In this document: in pieces, positions 1 through 10,859 of the stretch
Layout of the letters: the number at the start of each line of letters is the position of its first letter
Position numbering within the stretch: the stretch's first letter is position 1
Assembly: GCA_963932145.1 (NCBI GenBank)
Contig: OZ010574.1
Location: 78,295,143 to 78,359,142 of the forward strand
Reading direction: 5' to 3'
Length of the DNA stretch: 64,000 nucleotides
DNA from: Acanthosepion lycidas
Taxonomy: Eukaryota; Mollusca; Cephalopoda; Sepiida; Sepiidae
Made by a program: the position numbers and the translations under genes
Notes under the pieces: model-generated
The model's input: only the letters and a program-made list of their open reading frames with translations
What the model was told of the DNA's origin: nothing
Database searches by the model: none

Positions 1-858
1 CCGAACAGATTAACTGATTTTGAAAATGTGCAGTGAGCAGAGTTATAGGCGAAACTCTCCAAATATAATCAAGTATCTGTAAGAGTGAAATCAAATTTTT
101 ACTTTTCACAACCTCGTATTTCTGGGTGTCTGGATTCTCGATTATTACACAATCAGAAAAAATAAAAAATAAAAAAAATAAAAAACAAACAAAAATCTCC
201 TTTTGACTACAAATCTCTCTTTAATAGTGAAACTCATTTTCTCTTATCGAGAGACGAACATTGATAACTTTGTAGTAAGCAGTGTCAAATTACACACATA
301 TCTTTTTAATTGAACTTTAGGTGAAAAAAGATGGAATCTAAGTAATAAGTACAAAAAAAGGTCGCCAATGTTAAAAGGTTGTGAAAAACGTCACGAATTG
401 AAGCGTTGTGATCAAACAACCAAAGTGAGTAGCGTGATTAATTCGAGAAATACGAAGTCATTTTTCCTTTGAATCTTCCACCTCTCCTTTCTTAAAGAAC
501 TTTTGGCATCTGAACTCAAAATAGTTTCACCCACTCTAATTCAATATATTTGCTACAGACACGAAATAAAAGTTATCATCCAAGTGTAAAAAATACATTA
601 CATTACCGTCGTTGTTTCAACATTAACTGTACAATCTGAAACAGACGATAGAACAAAATAAAGATTGTTGGTATTTTTTTTTTCAAGCGTCACGTCATCA
701 TAAAAAATAGAAATGGCTGAGTTTGACAGGATTTAAAAAAATGTGAAAGAACAGAATTCTATCACTGATCAATGGCCAAAAGTATTTTTACATGCAATCA
801 TTCGGACAATGTTTTAATTTTTTAGAATAAAAATGATTTTTCTAGGTATAAGTATATT
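1..858. other. AT-rich spacer, nothing recognised
   Basis: No ORF with recognisable protein similarity and no structured repeat was seen. The stretch holds only short A or T runs, such as the A-rich run near 160-190. Confidence 0.5.
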
Positions 859-859
859 T

Positions 860-1003
860 AACCCATAGCTGGGGGAGATATGTGTTCATACGTTTCCCAA
901 GGTTACACGTATGTGAATGTAACGAACCCGACTATTATCCGAACACGGCTGTCCGATTTCTCATTCTTAGCCGCTATTCATTGAACCATCCGCACATCCT
1001 GAA
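860..1003 (-). repeat. Cephalopod tRNA-related SINE, fragment
   Basis: Read on the minus strand it follows the body shared by many copies in this window: a segment like GAGTTCGAATTCC, then a coding-like stretch resembling TTCACTTACGTG, then CCTTGGGAAA, and finally CAGCTATGGGTTAAAT. The tRNA-like head is at the high-coordinate side. The copy is diverged and lacks the distal tail. The family is known to use pol III transcription and LINE-supplied reverse transcription; that this copy is immobile is inference. Confidence 0.7.
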
Positions 1004-1625
1004 TAATATAAAAAAAACTATATAGGGCAATGACACATTAGACCCCACCCTAGAGTTCCATCCACTTTTCAAAACAGTATGTAAAGTCCTTATTTGTGAA
1101 AACCAACAACTGTTTCAATGAATGCTCTTTAATCTCGTCCATAGCACATCAGCAGGAATTTGAGTTTAGGGAAAAAACAGAAGACTTAAGGAACCAAATC
1201 TGTACAGTATGGTGTATCTGATAGACTTGGGGGGGGGCGTTGTGTTGCAAAGTAAAAGAGAACTGCACAGCCCTAGAAAGATCTACCCGCTTGGTCGCTG
1301 TGAATGCAACACTCATAGATCATTCTTTGATTTCTCACTGTAGGATAATAATTTGTATAGAAATGCATTCATGCATGCGCAGTAAAGACCCTCTATAATT
1401 GGATGCCCAGTTGCATCAAAAATTCGCGCAACTGGTTCGATATATTCAAAATGGTTGAATAACGATCCGTACAGACCTCGTACTTTTTGATTTTTCAGCG
1501 CTCACTAAAAGTCAAATGTCCATTTGCAGGATTCAAAGTATTTTACTCAAGTGACCCAGTTTTTCTAGGAATTAACAAAACATATACACAACACCAATAT
1601 TATCGATCAAGTGATATAGTCGCGA
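1004..1625. other. Spacer, nothing recognised
   Basis: No supported gene. A short G run (about 1230-1238) is the only compositional oddity. Confidence 0.45.
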
Positions 1626-1875
1626 GTGTAACCGCTGTACCAACGGTCGATGTTCGAGTCTAGGTGGCATCTAAAATCGAGAATGATCCTCTTATAAAAT
1701 AGTATATAATTTCCGGGAAACTCTGCACTATCTTCATCTCTGTAGCAATTGGTATATTCATGCGCTTACGTAGCATATCTATACGACTCGCTTGATGGGA
1801 ATAACACCAGCGACTTCTGTACTAACAATCAGTGTTCAAGTCCTGATAAAAGCTGTTGAAATTGGAATTCTTCAA
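1626..1875 (+). repeat. Possible tRNA-derived SINE heads, two in tandem
   Basis: Two stretches about 170 bp apart each carry a sequence like a pol III B box: GATGTTCGAGTCT near 1648 and GTGTTCAAGTCCT near 1832. Each is preceded by similar text (GTAAC near 1630, ATAACACCAGCG near 1800). The similarity suggests two copies of a tRNA-derived SINE head from a family different from the main one here. The A boxes are poorly preserved, so this is tentative. Confidence 0.35.
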
Positions 1876-1910
1876 CTGTGAGTAAACTATCCCATAATTC
1901 AGTCCACTCA

Positions 1911-2290
1911 TTTTACAGTCTCGGTAATTAACTGTATGCCAGAACGATAAAAAAGGAACAGATACTACATTCTGATCCTAGAATTTAAGTTCGGAGAACC
2001 TTTCTCTCAAGTTATTTACGAGGCTTAGCTTAGTTTTGGCACGACTACAAGAATTGGGCACCAAGTGAAGATCGAATACACCACTTCTGGTAATGACCAC
2101 CCAAACTAACTGTTTAGCTATTACTCTACATCGAACGCTTGAAAGTTTTTCTCTGAACTCATCTGTCGAAACTTGTTCATGTTTTAGTTCGTAACTAAAT
2201 ATGGTGCAATGTTTAGTAAGTTTCCGACAATACGCTAATGGGCTTGGTTTAATTGTTAGTACATTATGCCTACCTAAGCTACGTTTAGAA
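1911..2290. other. Spacer, nothing recognised
   Basis: No supported gene or repeat was seen in this stretch. Confidence 0.4.
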
Positions 2291-2299
2291 AATTATCTA

Positions 2300-2305
<6 letters not shown>

Positions 2306-2359
<54 letters not shown>
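2306..2359. repeat. (TA)n microsatellite
   Basis: About 27 uninterrupted TA units directly visible. It immediately precedes the 3' side of an inverted SINE copy. Confidence 0.97.
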
Positions 2360-2362
<3 letters not shown>

Positions 2363-2379
2363 GACTCTCCCGCCAAATT

Positions 2380-2775
2380 CAACGTATGAGGGTCAAGCAG
2401 ATCAGTTCCCAGGAAACCGACAGCCCGTCAACAGCACATGAGATTTGATTATAGTAGTGAAGGTTTCGCGCGATACCAGCTACACTTTTTGAAGGGCCGA
2501 ATACAGAGACCTGGTGCACTAAGTGTCACAAGGTCCCCAAACGACCCTCCGCAGGTTTTGAATTCAGAGTTGTCGTTCTCCTAGACCATCGAAGGCTATA
2601 GAACCCAGTCTGTCCTGCTATTTGTTCATAGCTGGAGGGAGAAGAAGAGGATTCACACCTTTCCCAAGGGTATTAGAACGTAAGTGAATGTAATGGATTC
2701 GACTGGAATTCGAACTCGGTTTTCCGATTCCACAATCCAAGCTGCTATCCATTACTCCACCGTGCCCCCTCCTCT
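2380..2775 (-). repeat. Cephalopod tRNA-related SINE, long copy
   Basis: A long minus-strand copy with head near 2770 and tail near 2380. It contains the recognisable blocks GGAATTCGAACTCGG, CCCAAGGGTATTA and the GAAGAAGAGGATTCACACC segment, then a distal body (CAGAGTTGTCGTTCTCC and the ACCCAGTCTGTCC block). The extra distal part from 2380 to 2560 resembles the corresponding part of the copy at 14040-14425 (both carry a CAACG-ATGA block and an AAGATTT-ATTATAGT block), so the family has a tail longer than the other copies show. Confidence 0.75.
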
Positions 2776-2788
2776 CTCTCTTTCTCTC

Positions 2789-2870
<82 letters not shown>
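2772..2870. repeat. (CT)n followed by (TA)n
   Basis: A CT-rich array of roughly 55 bp passes directly into about 22 TA units. Confidence 0.95.
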
Positions 2871-2871
<1 letters not shown>

Positions 2872-3920
2872 TTGGTCAATCTAGCCTACCTATCTGCATT
2901 CTCTTTTTTGTTTCACATTGTTATCACAGTAAGAGTGTCACGCACATGTATATTCGTTGTTTAAATTTTTCTTCAGTAATCTGAGCCAAAGTTTTACGAA
3001 GTCAAAACGTATATCGACTCTCGTGCTTCGGTTAAATCCATTATAGTCACTTTTAAACCTGTAATAAAAAGAAAGAAACAAAGTTATTATACTTTTTCAA
3101 AAGTCCCTTCATCGTTGAGTTCAGGATTTACTTCCAGCAGATAAGACACGAAATGTTAGAAAAATGTCATATAGTTTGTTGCAGGCATTAAAGTCTTTTG
3201 AAGTTCCGACAAGTTATCCATGTCAAAAGGTGTTTCTATCAGAAAAGTTCAACACTGAATCTACTTTATTAGCCAACTCTCCGACAGGTAACACTGGCTT
3301 CAGAACCTATGCAACGTTTCACTTGTTTACTTTGAAACGTAATAGAAAGGAATTCCTGTGTTTATTAGTACGTACCTGAATCTTTTAACCTTTATTAAGG
3401 CAAATACTGTACGTGACCGAAAATTAGAGTCAATGAAAAAGGAACGTATGTTGCGCCAATCTTTTAAGTTGTGACGACCTGAAAGATTGACCAACACAGT
3501 TTTTCTCTTTTTTTCATTATCCTGATCATTTCAGTGTGTACACGAACTCACCTCTGTTTCTAAATGTCATATATGGATGGACATTCGTCTCAAGTGATTC
3601 AGTAGCCTCTCAGTGTTAGAGGCACATTTGTGTCATTATCTGATGTTAGAATGAGTTGGTTTGTGCCCCCCACCCCGGCATCCCCCTTTAATTTTATAGA
3701 AACTTTATAGCAATGACGAAGATTGTATTAAAATGAATAAATGAACGAATAAATAAATAAATTGTCACCCTGGGTCTGTCTGGAAGATGACGTTTTTAAT
3801 TCAGAAAGTTTTACTAATGATAGTGATCAATAGCAAGAGATAGAGCATTAATAGCCAAAAAGAAAATTAAATATTTATTTATCTTTCTATATTCTTAATT
3901 TTAAAGACACAGTGGAATAA
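2871..3920. other. Spacer, nothing recognised
   Basis: The longest open frame (3164-3379) has no recognisable motif and no supporting splice or promoter context. An ATAAATAAAT-type simple stretch lies near 3735-3765. Confidence 0.45.
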
Positions 3921-3924
3921 TGAA

Positions 3925-4060
3925 TATTGGCATGGGTTGAGATAATCGGAGGGCTGAGTTTCGAATTTCAGCCGAGTTCATTGCATTCACATACACGATA
4001 ATACCCCAGGGGATATCCATATCTTCTTCCCATTCTTCATTCATTTTCAGGGACCGTCTA
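3925..4060 (+). repeat. Cephalopod tRNA-related SINE, fragment
   Basis: The blocks CGGAGGGCTGAG, AGCCGAGTTCATTGCATTC and ATACCCCAGGGGATATCC match the order seen in the full copy at 37235-37520. It ends before the distal body. Confidence 0.65.
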
Positions 4061-4505
4061 ATTAGATTTTGTGTGTTTGTAAAAATCCATTACGGTAAAA
4101 CATAAGATATTAAAAAAAAAAGAATAAAAACACTTAAATTAAAATTAAATACTTAAATATTCTTAAAATAAACCAGTCTTAGTTAACAAAAACTAATAAC
4201 AAATAATAAAAAAAGTGAATATGGAAAATTGCTTTTCACATCCACTAGGACTTCCTCATTAGGCAGATGTCTTCAAGTGCAACAAAATTTAGTTTACTTT
4301 AAAGAAATTCGATTCTCAAAATGAATTTATTTTTCAATATTTAGCTGCACCTGATTCACTGGTGAATATCAATTACATAGATCAAATATTATATATCGAA
4401 ACTTCCTAGAGCAAAGGACTTAATGATTCATTCTCGCCAATGCAAACAGACAGATTTCAGAAAGTAATATTACCCAACAAGAGACTATCAACAAAAAATA
4501 GATCA
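4061..4505. other. A-rich spacer
   Basis: Rich in AAAT-type words with no recognisable gene. Confidence 0.4.
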
Positions 4506-4511
4506 ACTGAC

Positions 4512-4525
4512 CTCTCTCTCTCTCA

Positions 4526-4572
<47 letters not shown>

Positions 4573-4620
4573 AAGAGATTATATATATATATGTATATAT
4601 ATATAATGAGTTTGCGCGCG
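4512..4620. repeat. Compound (CT)n/(TA)n/(GA)n microsatellite
   Basis: CT units, then TA units, then GA units, then further TA units. The CT and GA arms are complementary, so the block can fold back on itself. Confidence 0.9.
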
Positions 4621-4636
4621 CATGTGCGTGCGTGTG

Positions 4637-4668
4637 TGTATATAACCTACCATTTTCTTTCAGTTTTG
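4637..4668 (+). repeat. About 30-bp sequence shared with 5838-5868
   Basis: Both places read GTGTATATAACCTACC followed by ATTTTCTT and a CAG, with different flanks. See findings. Confidence 0.85.
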
Positions 4669-5009
4669 TTGACTGAGAAAAGGCATTTGGTTCTAGTGGA
4701 TATTCGGCAGCTTTCTACTTATTACAGGTGCATGGTGTTACGTAAAATGATGTAGAAGCTGCTGAGAATTCGACAAAATTACTATAATCATTCGTCTGTA
4801 CAAAGACAAAAATAAGTTAAAGTTCCGAAACAGAGTAAATTAGTAAGTTACATACAATACAGCATTCTTTGAAAAGATATGCTGGAAAATTAACATGTAG
4901 GGAATGGGAGAAAACAGAAACGGAAAATATTTGGACCACCTTGGACACCCATTGTCCTCATAGAAGTAATTGGGAAAGCCTTTGCTCAACTGTAAATTCG
5001 CAATGGCTG

Positions 5010-5012
<3 letters not shown>

Positions 5013-5051
<39 letters not shown>
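5013..5051. repeat. (TA)n microsatellite
   Basis: About 19 TA units directly visible. Confidence 0.95.
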
Positions 5052-5054
<3 letters not shown>

Positions 5055-5400
5055 GAAGCTTCCGAACGCCAGTGTTGACAAATCACCATCCATCAGGCTG
5101 CAAGCAATTTCAAGTTACCGCGTTTGCCTGAAAGAAAATGGAAGTAGGCGTCATGCATTTACCAATATAGACCAGGTAATCCCCTGCATACCACTGTGGC
5201 TGGTCCTTGAAAGAGTAGGCTTAAGGAAGCTTTATTCTGCTTAGGATATTTATTTCTGAAAAAAAACCCAAAAAAACAGAAAATGTGGCACAAGGCCGAA
5301 ATTGGGGAAAGTTGAAAGAGGTCAGCTTAACTAGCCACAAACGCTGACCCAATCATACTAACAATATTCCTTATACCAAAACAACACATTCTTACTTACC
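5052..5400. other. Spacer, nothing recognised
   Basis: No supported gene or repeat was seen. Confidence 0.4.
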
Positions 5401-5425
5401 TTTCTCACCACACGCACCATATAAT

Positions 5426-5835
5426 ATGCTTGACGAGGCTAGAACTTCATATAAAATATCCCCTGCCATTGCAATCGTGGAATACCCAAGAGTGAAGAAA
5501 CTGAAACAATTTTGTGCTGGGAGGGTCCCTGTTTATGTTCATCCCTCCCTCTATAGAGCAGTAAAGTTTACTTACCCATGGGATATAGGCGGTCTCTCCC
5601 AAGACGGCACCATCAAGACTGAGTCGGGCCACGGGTCAATGGGAGAGGGGGTCAGTATCCTTACCCGTCCATGTTCAATTCAGAAAAGCAACCCTAATCG
5701 GTTAGATAATGTCTCTCTGGTTAGCTAGTTTGAATGTCCGAGGCCTTGTGTCGGATTCTAGCAGGGCGAGGCTCTCTTGAGATCTTCAGAATCTCGAGGT
5801 GAATGTATGTTGTGTGCAAGAGACCCGTTTTCCGT
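5426..5835 (+). pseudogene. LINE fragment: end of ORF1 overlapping start of endonuclease ORF2
   Basis: A 100-codon frame (5426-5728) reads PVYVHPSLYRAVKFTYPW in its middle and stops at 5728. A second frame starts at 5710 inside it with MSLWLASLNVRGLVSDSS, followed by LEVNVCCVQETRF. SLNVRGL and VQETRF are conserved blocks of the N-terminal APE-type endonuclease of L1/Tx1-like non-LTR retrotransposons. The short overlap between the two frames is the usual ORF1/ORF2 arrangement of such elements. A stop lies between the two endonuclease blocks, and homology ends at about 5835, where an unrelated 30-bp repeat begins. The rest of the endonuclease and all of the reverse transcriptase are absent, so this is a dead fragment. 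The clade (Tx1/L1 side) is inferred; the LINE call itself is firmer. Confidence 0.5.
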
Positions 5836-5837
5836 GT

Positions 5838-5868
5838 GTATATAACCTACCATTTTCTTTTCAGTCTC
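5838..5868 (+). repeat. About 30-bp sequence shared with 4637-4668
   Basis: Second copy of the same short sequence, abutting the truncated LINE fragment on its left and a SINE on its right. Confidence 0.85.
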
Positions 5869-5874
5869 CCTTAC

Positions 5875-6025
5875 TTATTTACACCACAGCTGAAGGTGAA
5901 GAAACAGATTTATGCCTTTCCGTATGGAATTTGTACGAAAGTGAATGCAAAAATACTAATCCAGGAATTTGAACTCGGCTAATCGTTTCCAATTTCAGTG
6001 CTTCTGTTATACTCATTCAGTGAAT
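5875..6025 (-). repeat. Cephalopod tRNA-related SINE, fragment
   Basis: Minus-strand order of the blocks TTGAACTCGG, GTACGAAAGTGAATG and CAGCTGAAGG-like is that of the window's main SINE, but divergence is high. Confidence 0.6.
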
Positions 6026-6254
6026 ACTTCGATCGAATGCAAAATCTAATTGCACCAGATGTAACGATTTTCAATGATATTAAATGCAACCGTATCAAAT
6101 ATAGTATTGTTCAATAATGATGTTTAATAAAGAAATTGCAATAGTGATTTTTTAAAGAAAAAAAAAAACCCAAATCCGTTGGGGACAGTCGCAGTCATTC
6201 CCTTTTGACATTATCCATGATTATTGGGAAGGATATTGGAATAATTTCTTCGGT

Positions 6255-6425
6255 GTCTTCTCAGAGTTCCCCTTCTGTTAGAATAGTGTCAAAAAGTGTG
6301 CCTTTACCAAGGGTATTAGTGCGAAAGTGAATAAAACGAACTAGGCCGTGATTCTGAACTCGGTTCGCCTATTCTACCTTCTGCGTCCATATCCGTTACA
6401 CTCCCTTCCATGATAATCCTCGCGT
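6255..6425 (-). repeat. Cephalopod tRNA-related SINE, fragment
   Basis: Contains ACCAAGGGTATTAGTGCG and TCTGAACTCGGTTCGCC in the orientation of a minus-strand copy. The tRNA-like head lies near 6400-6425 (CCGTTACACTCC). Confidence 0.65.
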
Positions 6426-6900
6426 ATTCATTAAGAAGCTTCGCTGTGTCGGTTTCTAAATTCCCGGTGTATGTTGTTGTGTTTAGACCAAGTTATAAAA
6501 TGACGGCAAAGTTGGCAACAATAATAAATCATTTTTTACAGCTTGTCTGCAGAATGTGTCTGGAAAATTAATGTAGAATGAGTATTAAGTTTCCAAACTT
6601 GAAGCAATGCTTTTCAATATTGCAAAATCATTAGCGAGGAAATTATTTCTTTTCAAGAGGTTTGAGTGCTGCTTGTTTAATTTGAAAAGTCTCCATATTT
6701 TGAGTAACTATCATTGGCAATGCTAAAAAAATATAATTAAATTTTATGCATAAATCTCGTTTCTGAAATGAATATATTATTTAAAAAATATTTTATGAAA
6801 TGTATGTTTTATTAAAAATTCATATATTAATGATCATAATTTTTCCAAATGCAAATCAAGAGTCTTCTCACTGCTGTTGGAGGAAGTTCTCCGTGACTGA
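6426..6900. other. AT-rich spacer
   Basis: No supported gene or repeat. Confidence 0.4.
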
Positions 6901-6904
6901 CCAT

Positions 6905-7030
6905 GTCTTCAGGGGTGTAGCGGTACGCACCACGGTTGGTTGTCGAATCTATTTAGGCTATGGTTGGAATTCAGAGTTACCCTTCTCTTGCTACCCAGTA
7001 GAACCCAATCTGTCCTTATATTTAGCCATT
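6905..7030 (-). repeat. SINE tail fragment
   Basis: Only the distal body is present: GGAATTCAGAGTTACCC and the AACCCAATCTGTCC block match the 3' halves of the copies at 2380-2775 and 37235-37520. Confidence 0.55.
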
Positions 7031-7790
7031 AACAATATGCTTTAAAATAAATTGTATAATGAATGCATAACACTACATATAACGTATGAGTATGAAACAG
7101 AAATTAACAAACTTGTTTTGAAAAGAAACTTAAAAACGTACAAAGATGTAAATAATTATTAATGCTAGGGATAATCCTAAGTGATAAAAATAGATTAACA
7201 GAGATAAAAGACCAAGATAAGAGCTATCATAGAAGTAAATAACAAAATAGTGGTCAAAAGGTCAAATAGCATGAAGAAAACGTAACAGATGGAATAAAAG
7301 GGTTGCTTGATTGGTGCCCGAATGTGTACTAAACAAAGACACCAGAGAGAAGATGGAAAGAAGAAATAGAGGAAAAAATTGTAAGAGATTATTTTTAAAA
7401 AAATCATTTCACCTCAAGGAAGGCATTAAAGCCACTAAAACGCATAGGGTAGTAAGAGTGCGAGAACAACAATAACAAAAAAAAACCCCTATTAAGAAGA
7501 GTGAAGAATAAAAATAAAAGAACAGAAATTAAGAAGACATAAAATAAAGATTGTCACTGTTATAGTTGTCAGAAAAAGGCTTTTGACCTGCATTAGACTA
7601 GCAATGACTACTGGTGGTGTTAATAAGGATGAAGGTCTGTGAATGCCCAAAATATACAAAGTGCGTCATATAGAGAATACATTATAAAGGAAAAACTATA
7701 AAACAGAACAAAATTAGTAAATTTTCAAAACGAATTTCACACATATTCAGGGAAAACAGAAAAAGTTATTCAATAAAACGTCCTCAGGCA
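7031..7790. other. Purine-rich spacer
   Basis: A-rich on the plus strand, with no recognisable gene. The short open frame on the minus strand (7195-7407) is low-complexity hydrophobic sequence produced by composition. Confidence 0.45.
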
Positions 7791-7794
7791 ACAG

Positions 7795-8015
7795 TTTAGG
7801 TGGTTCAAGTCGTCGAAGGCGTCTACATACCCAGAACACGCCAACTGAAGCTCCTGCATACCAATCCAGATACTTCAACGCAACGAAAGCAACTACATGC
7901 CCATATTCGAAAGTTTACGGCAACGGAAGCGACTACATAGCCAGATCAAGTGGTTTGCAGCGTCGAAGGTCACTACATGCCCAGTTTAGGTGATTCAAGG
8001 CGTGGAAAGTTCACG
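7795..8015 (+). repeat. Degenerate tandem repeat, unit about 40 bp
   Basis: Four to five diverged units share the core GAAGGC-ACTACATGCCCAG: instances include TCTACATACCCAG (7822), AACTACATGCCCAT (7889), GACTACATAGCCAG (7930) and CACTACATGCCCAG (7969). Each is preceded by text like TTCAAGGCGTCGAA. The region is more GC-rich than its surroundings. No protein reading was recognised. Confidence 0.7.
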
Positions 8016-8475
8016 TTCATATTGGTCATAGTGTCCAGAATAGCTGTTTTCAGTAAGTCGTTGATATTGTGGAGTCGCATATTGTTTTCCTTCTCATCAA
8101 ATACTTTAATGTTAATATATTAATGATTTTTTGGGGTGGGGGTGCAAATACACATAGAAATTGCAGTTTGACTGTTTAAATGAAGTCGCTTTGAGGGACT
8201 TAAAATTGGTTCCAGAAAACATAAGAACGCAAGAATTAACCAAAAGCAGTTACGTGAACATACTCGAAACTCAAGCCTTGAAAATAGCAACATTTGAAAT
8301 TACTCAGTAAAATGATATAAAATAGAAATAAATATGAAATGTGGCAAATTTACCAAATTACATAAAACAACTAATTCGGAAAAAGTTAATAAAAAATTAG
8401 ATAGACAGAAGTTGTCGATATTATTCAACCAAACATGTCAAACAATTTGAAAGAATTATTGCTGCCGAAATACAC
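8016..8475. other. Spacer, nothing recognised
   Basis: AT-rich with no gene or repeat recognised. Confidence 0.4.
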
Positions 8476-8479
8476 ATTA

Positions 8480-8655
<176 letters not shown>

Positions 8656-9081
8656 ATGACTCAAAAGAAATAAAAAAAGAACAATGTATTAGTAACGTGG
8701 TTGTATAATTTAGTAATGAAATGTAGTATTCTGTTTTTATGGCAAGATGTCTTCTTACTGACATGAGAAAATGATTGATATGTGTGCACATCTTTCAGCT
8801 ACTTTCTTCACCCACCTATGAAAATTCACGACCCAACCAACTTTACAAATTCTGACAAAATGACTAAAAGTCAGAATTTCTTTCTTTTTTTTTTTTTAAT
8901 TTTCTTTAGTGGACTGTGAATTTTTCATCATCCACTCGTAAAAAAAAGTCTTTTTCATCTACCTTGACAGGGACCAGTCATATTTCTTTTTAATCTTTGA
9001 CCATCTTTCAATTTTATTTTTTTTCTTGTAATCCTAATTAATTTTCTTATTCTAAATTTCTTTTTATTTTTTATCTTGTAG

Positions 9082-9152
9082 ATGACCTCATCTCAAAAAT
9101 CAACGACGAAGAAGTCCAAGTGAGGAATCTTATACAGCAACTGAATGGCTAA
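9082..9152 (+). CDS. Possible terminal exon of an unidentified host gene
   Basis: A long pyrimidine-rich tract ends in ATCTTGTAG at 9081, a good 3' splice site. It is followed by an open reading ending in TAA at 9150-9152 that gives DLISKINDEEVQVRN then LIQQLNG. Read this way the residues are hydrophilic and helix-like, as in a real C-terminus. A polyadenylation-like AATAAA lies at 9244. No upstream exon, homologue or promoter could be identified, and a pyrimidine tract plus AG arises often by chance in AT-rich DNA. It could also be the tail of an unrecognised mobile element. Confidence 0.25.
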
Positions 9153-9500
9153 AAGACAGGGGAAATAACCATAGCCGTTCAACGTGCCACAACATCAGAT
9201 CATCTCTGATTAGTTACCATCAGCGGTTATTTGCCCTTGTTCAATAAATACAATTTCCCCTGAGGAATAAGTGTACATTTTTAAATCCTAAAAAAAGAAG
9301 CGTAGCAGATGTTTAAAAAAGAACGAATAAAAGGTAAAAAAAGAAGAAAAAATGAGAGAGAAGGAAAGAAAATTGATAAAAAATAGAGAAAGACGAGATG
9401 AAAAATGCAACTAGCGTGAATGGGAAAAAGAAAGATCAAAAGAATAAAAGAGAGTGCAAGATAGTGAAAAGATAGTATGAAAGAATTGAAATTGAAGGTT
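9153..9500. other. Possible 3' UTR, then purine-rich spacer
   Basis: If the preceding exon is real, 9153 to about 9265 would be its 3' UTR, with AATAAA at 9244. From 9285 to 9500 the plus strand is A/G-rich; the minus-strand frame there (9281-9592) is compositional, being Phe/Leu/Ser-rich without motifs. Confidence 0.3.
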
Positions 9501-9730
9501 AACCTTGTTTTTATACTTCTATCATTATTCAACTTTTGTACTTTTTCAAGTATTATAAGAATATAATCTCTTCCATAATAATGCGATTTCAATTAAAGCT
9601 TGATAAACCTCAAAACGCGCAAGCACACACACATATGAATATGGAATCGTATCTTAACTTTCTTGTCGAATATATTCTGCAAATAAATTTCTCAGAAAAA
9701 CTACACATTGCGTCCTTATTTATTTATTTA

Positions 9731-9810
9731 TTAGGTTGGTGCAAAAATAATGTCGTTTTCTCACATATGTTACTATGTGAGAAAACGACATTATTTTTGC
9801 ACCAACCTAA
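9731..9810. mobile_element. 80-bp palindromic mariner-type MITE, copy 1
   Basis: Starts TTAGGTTGGTGCAAAAATAA and ends with its reverse complement. The two arms meet at the centre TATGTTACTATG, so the whole element is one hairpin. TA dinucleotides flank both ends, the target duplication expected of Tc1/mariner insertion. The ends closely resemble those of primate Hsmar1 and its 80-bp derivative MADE1 (TTAGGTTGGTGCAAAAGTAA, recalled). It has no coding capacity and would need a transposase in trans. Confidence 0.95.
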
Positions 9811-10120
9811 TATATTTTTAACGTTTTGTATAAAAACTGCAATTTCATCCTGTTTCGTTATATCTAAAAGCCACAGGATTCATTCCTGCTAAAGCTCTTC
9901 CTTCATTTACTGAATATCCATATTAAGTGCTGCAGGCGATCAACACCATTTCAAAAACAAGGAACAAAGCGTAAAGAAGGCTTTTCCTTAAAAGGAAAAA
10001 CTCGTTAGAAACAAAGAAAAGCGTGGTGAACTGCAGGATAATATCTAATCCTCTATAGATGAAGAGGAGACTCAAAGTGAGAGAGACCTGATTCTACCAA
10101 TAAATTCTGAGAATACCATA
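9811..10120. other. Spacer, nothing recognised
   Basis: No supported feature. Confidence 0.4.
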
Positions 10121-10124
10121 GACT

Positions 10125-10360
10125 AATCATATAAGCAATGAAGAAGTGTTAAAGAAAACGGAAAACTACAAAGACATTGATACTTACAATAAGAAAGAGA
10201 TTATCGATATTTCTTGATCACATTATGAGAAAAGAGGGTGTAGAGAATTTAGCACTAGCAAGATAATTACAGAGAAACGGCAAGTAACCTACTTAACCTA
10301 TTTGTGCGTGTTGATGGCAGAACAGAGAAAATGAAATGTAGAGGAAAAATGTGTGAAAAG
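10125..10360 (+). pseudogene. RTE-type LINE, C-terminal tail fragment
   Basis: Across shifted frames the plus strand reads LILTIRKRLSIFL, then DHIMRKEGVENLALA. This matches the order in the large RTE element here (ILSIRKRQLKFLGHMMRK-EGVENLILTG at 45860-45950). The remaining segment to 10360 is consistent with the degraded tail (VDGRTEK-like). Only the last part of the ORF is present, as expected of 5'-truncated LINE insertions. The fragment is old, with stops and frame changes. Confidence 0.55.
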
Positions 10361-10555
10361 CAAACAAAAGAAATAATCTTGAAACACAGCTCTACAAATT
10401 TAAATAATTTTATTATTAAATATAAAAATAATCTTTATTTTCTTTTAAGTTGAAAGAAACAAGTTACAAAGTTCCTCGCAAACAAAGTTCAACGAAAAAT
10501 GTTTTGTTTTTCTTCTTACAACCGAAAGAAATGAATTACGTTAGTATAATGTGAG

Positions 10556-10557
<2 letters not shown>
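10361..10557. other. A-rich spacer
   Basis: Nothing recognised. Confidence 0.4.

Positions 10558-10611
<54 letters not shown>
10558..10611. repeat. (TA)n microsatellite
   Basis: About 26 TA units directly visible. Confidence 0.96.
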
Positions 10612-10614
<3 letters not shown>

Positions 10615-10859
10615 TTCATGATGTGAAAGTTCACGATTTACATTAAATTATGTATGCTTGAGTATGTCACTAGCAGCAGGCAAGCTGTCAGTCGACCTTA
10701 TGCTGCTGCTACAATTCCAATTTGTTTATATATCACGATCCGATATTTTTCGTATTTTAAACCGTTCGAACTAGTTTATGAAAATACTCTAATTCGAGAA
10801 TTAATTTGGGAAAAGGAACTTAAAACTTTAGATGCAGACCTAGTAATGAATTCAATATA

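Noticed and set aside
2201-2389. Open frame of repeated Tyr-Ile
   Set aside because: It is a translation of a (TA)n array; the same applies to the Tyr-Ile frames near 8505-8791, 33277-33552, 35277-35654, 35826-36023 and 53019-53415.
7840-7990. Protein-coding repeat
   Set aside because: The periodic GC-rich units do not keep one reading frame, so a DNA-level tandem repeat is the simpler explanation.
9281-9592. 103-codon minus-strand frame, hydrophobic
   Set aside because: Driven by purine-rich plus-strand composition; partly overlaps another open frame and has no motif.
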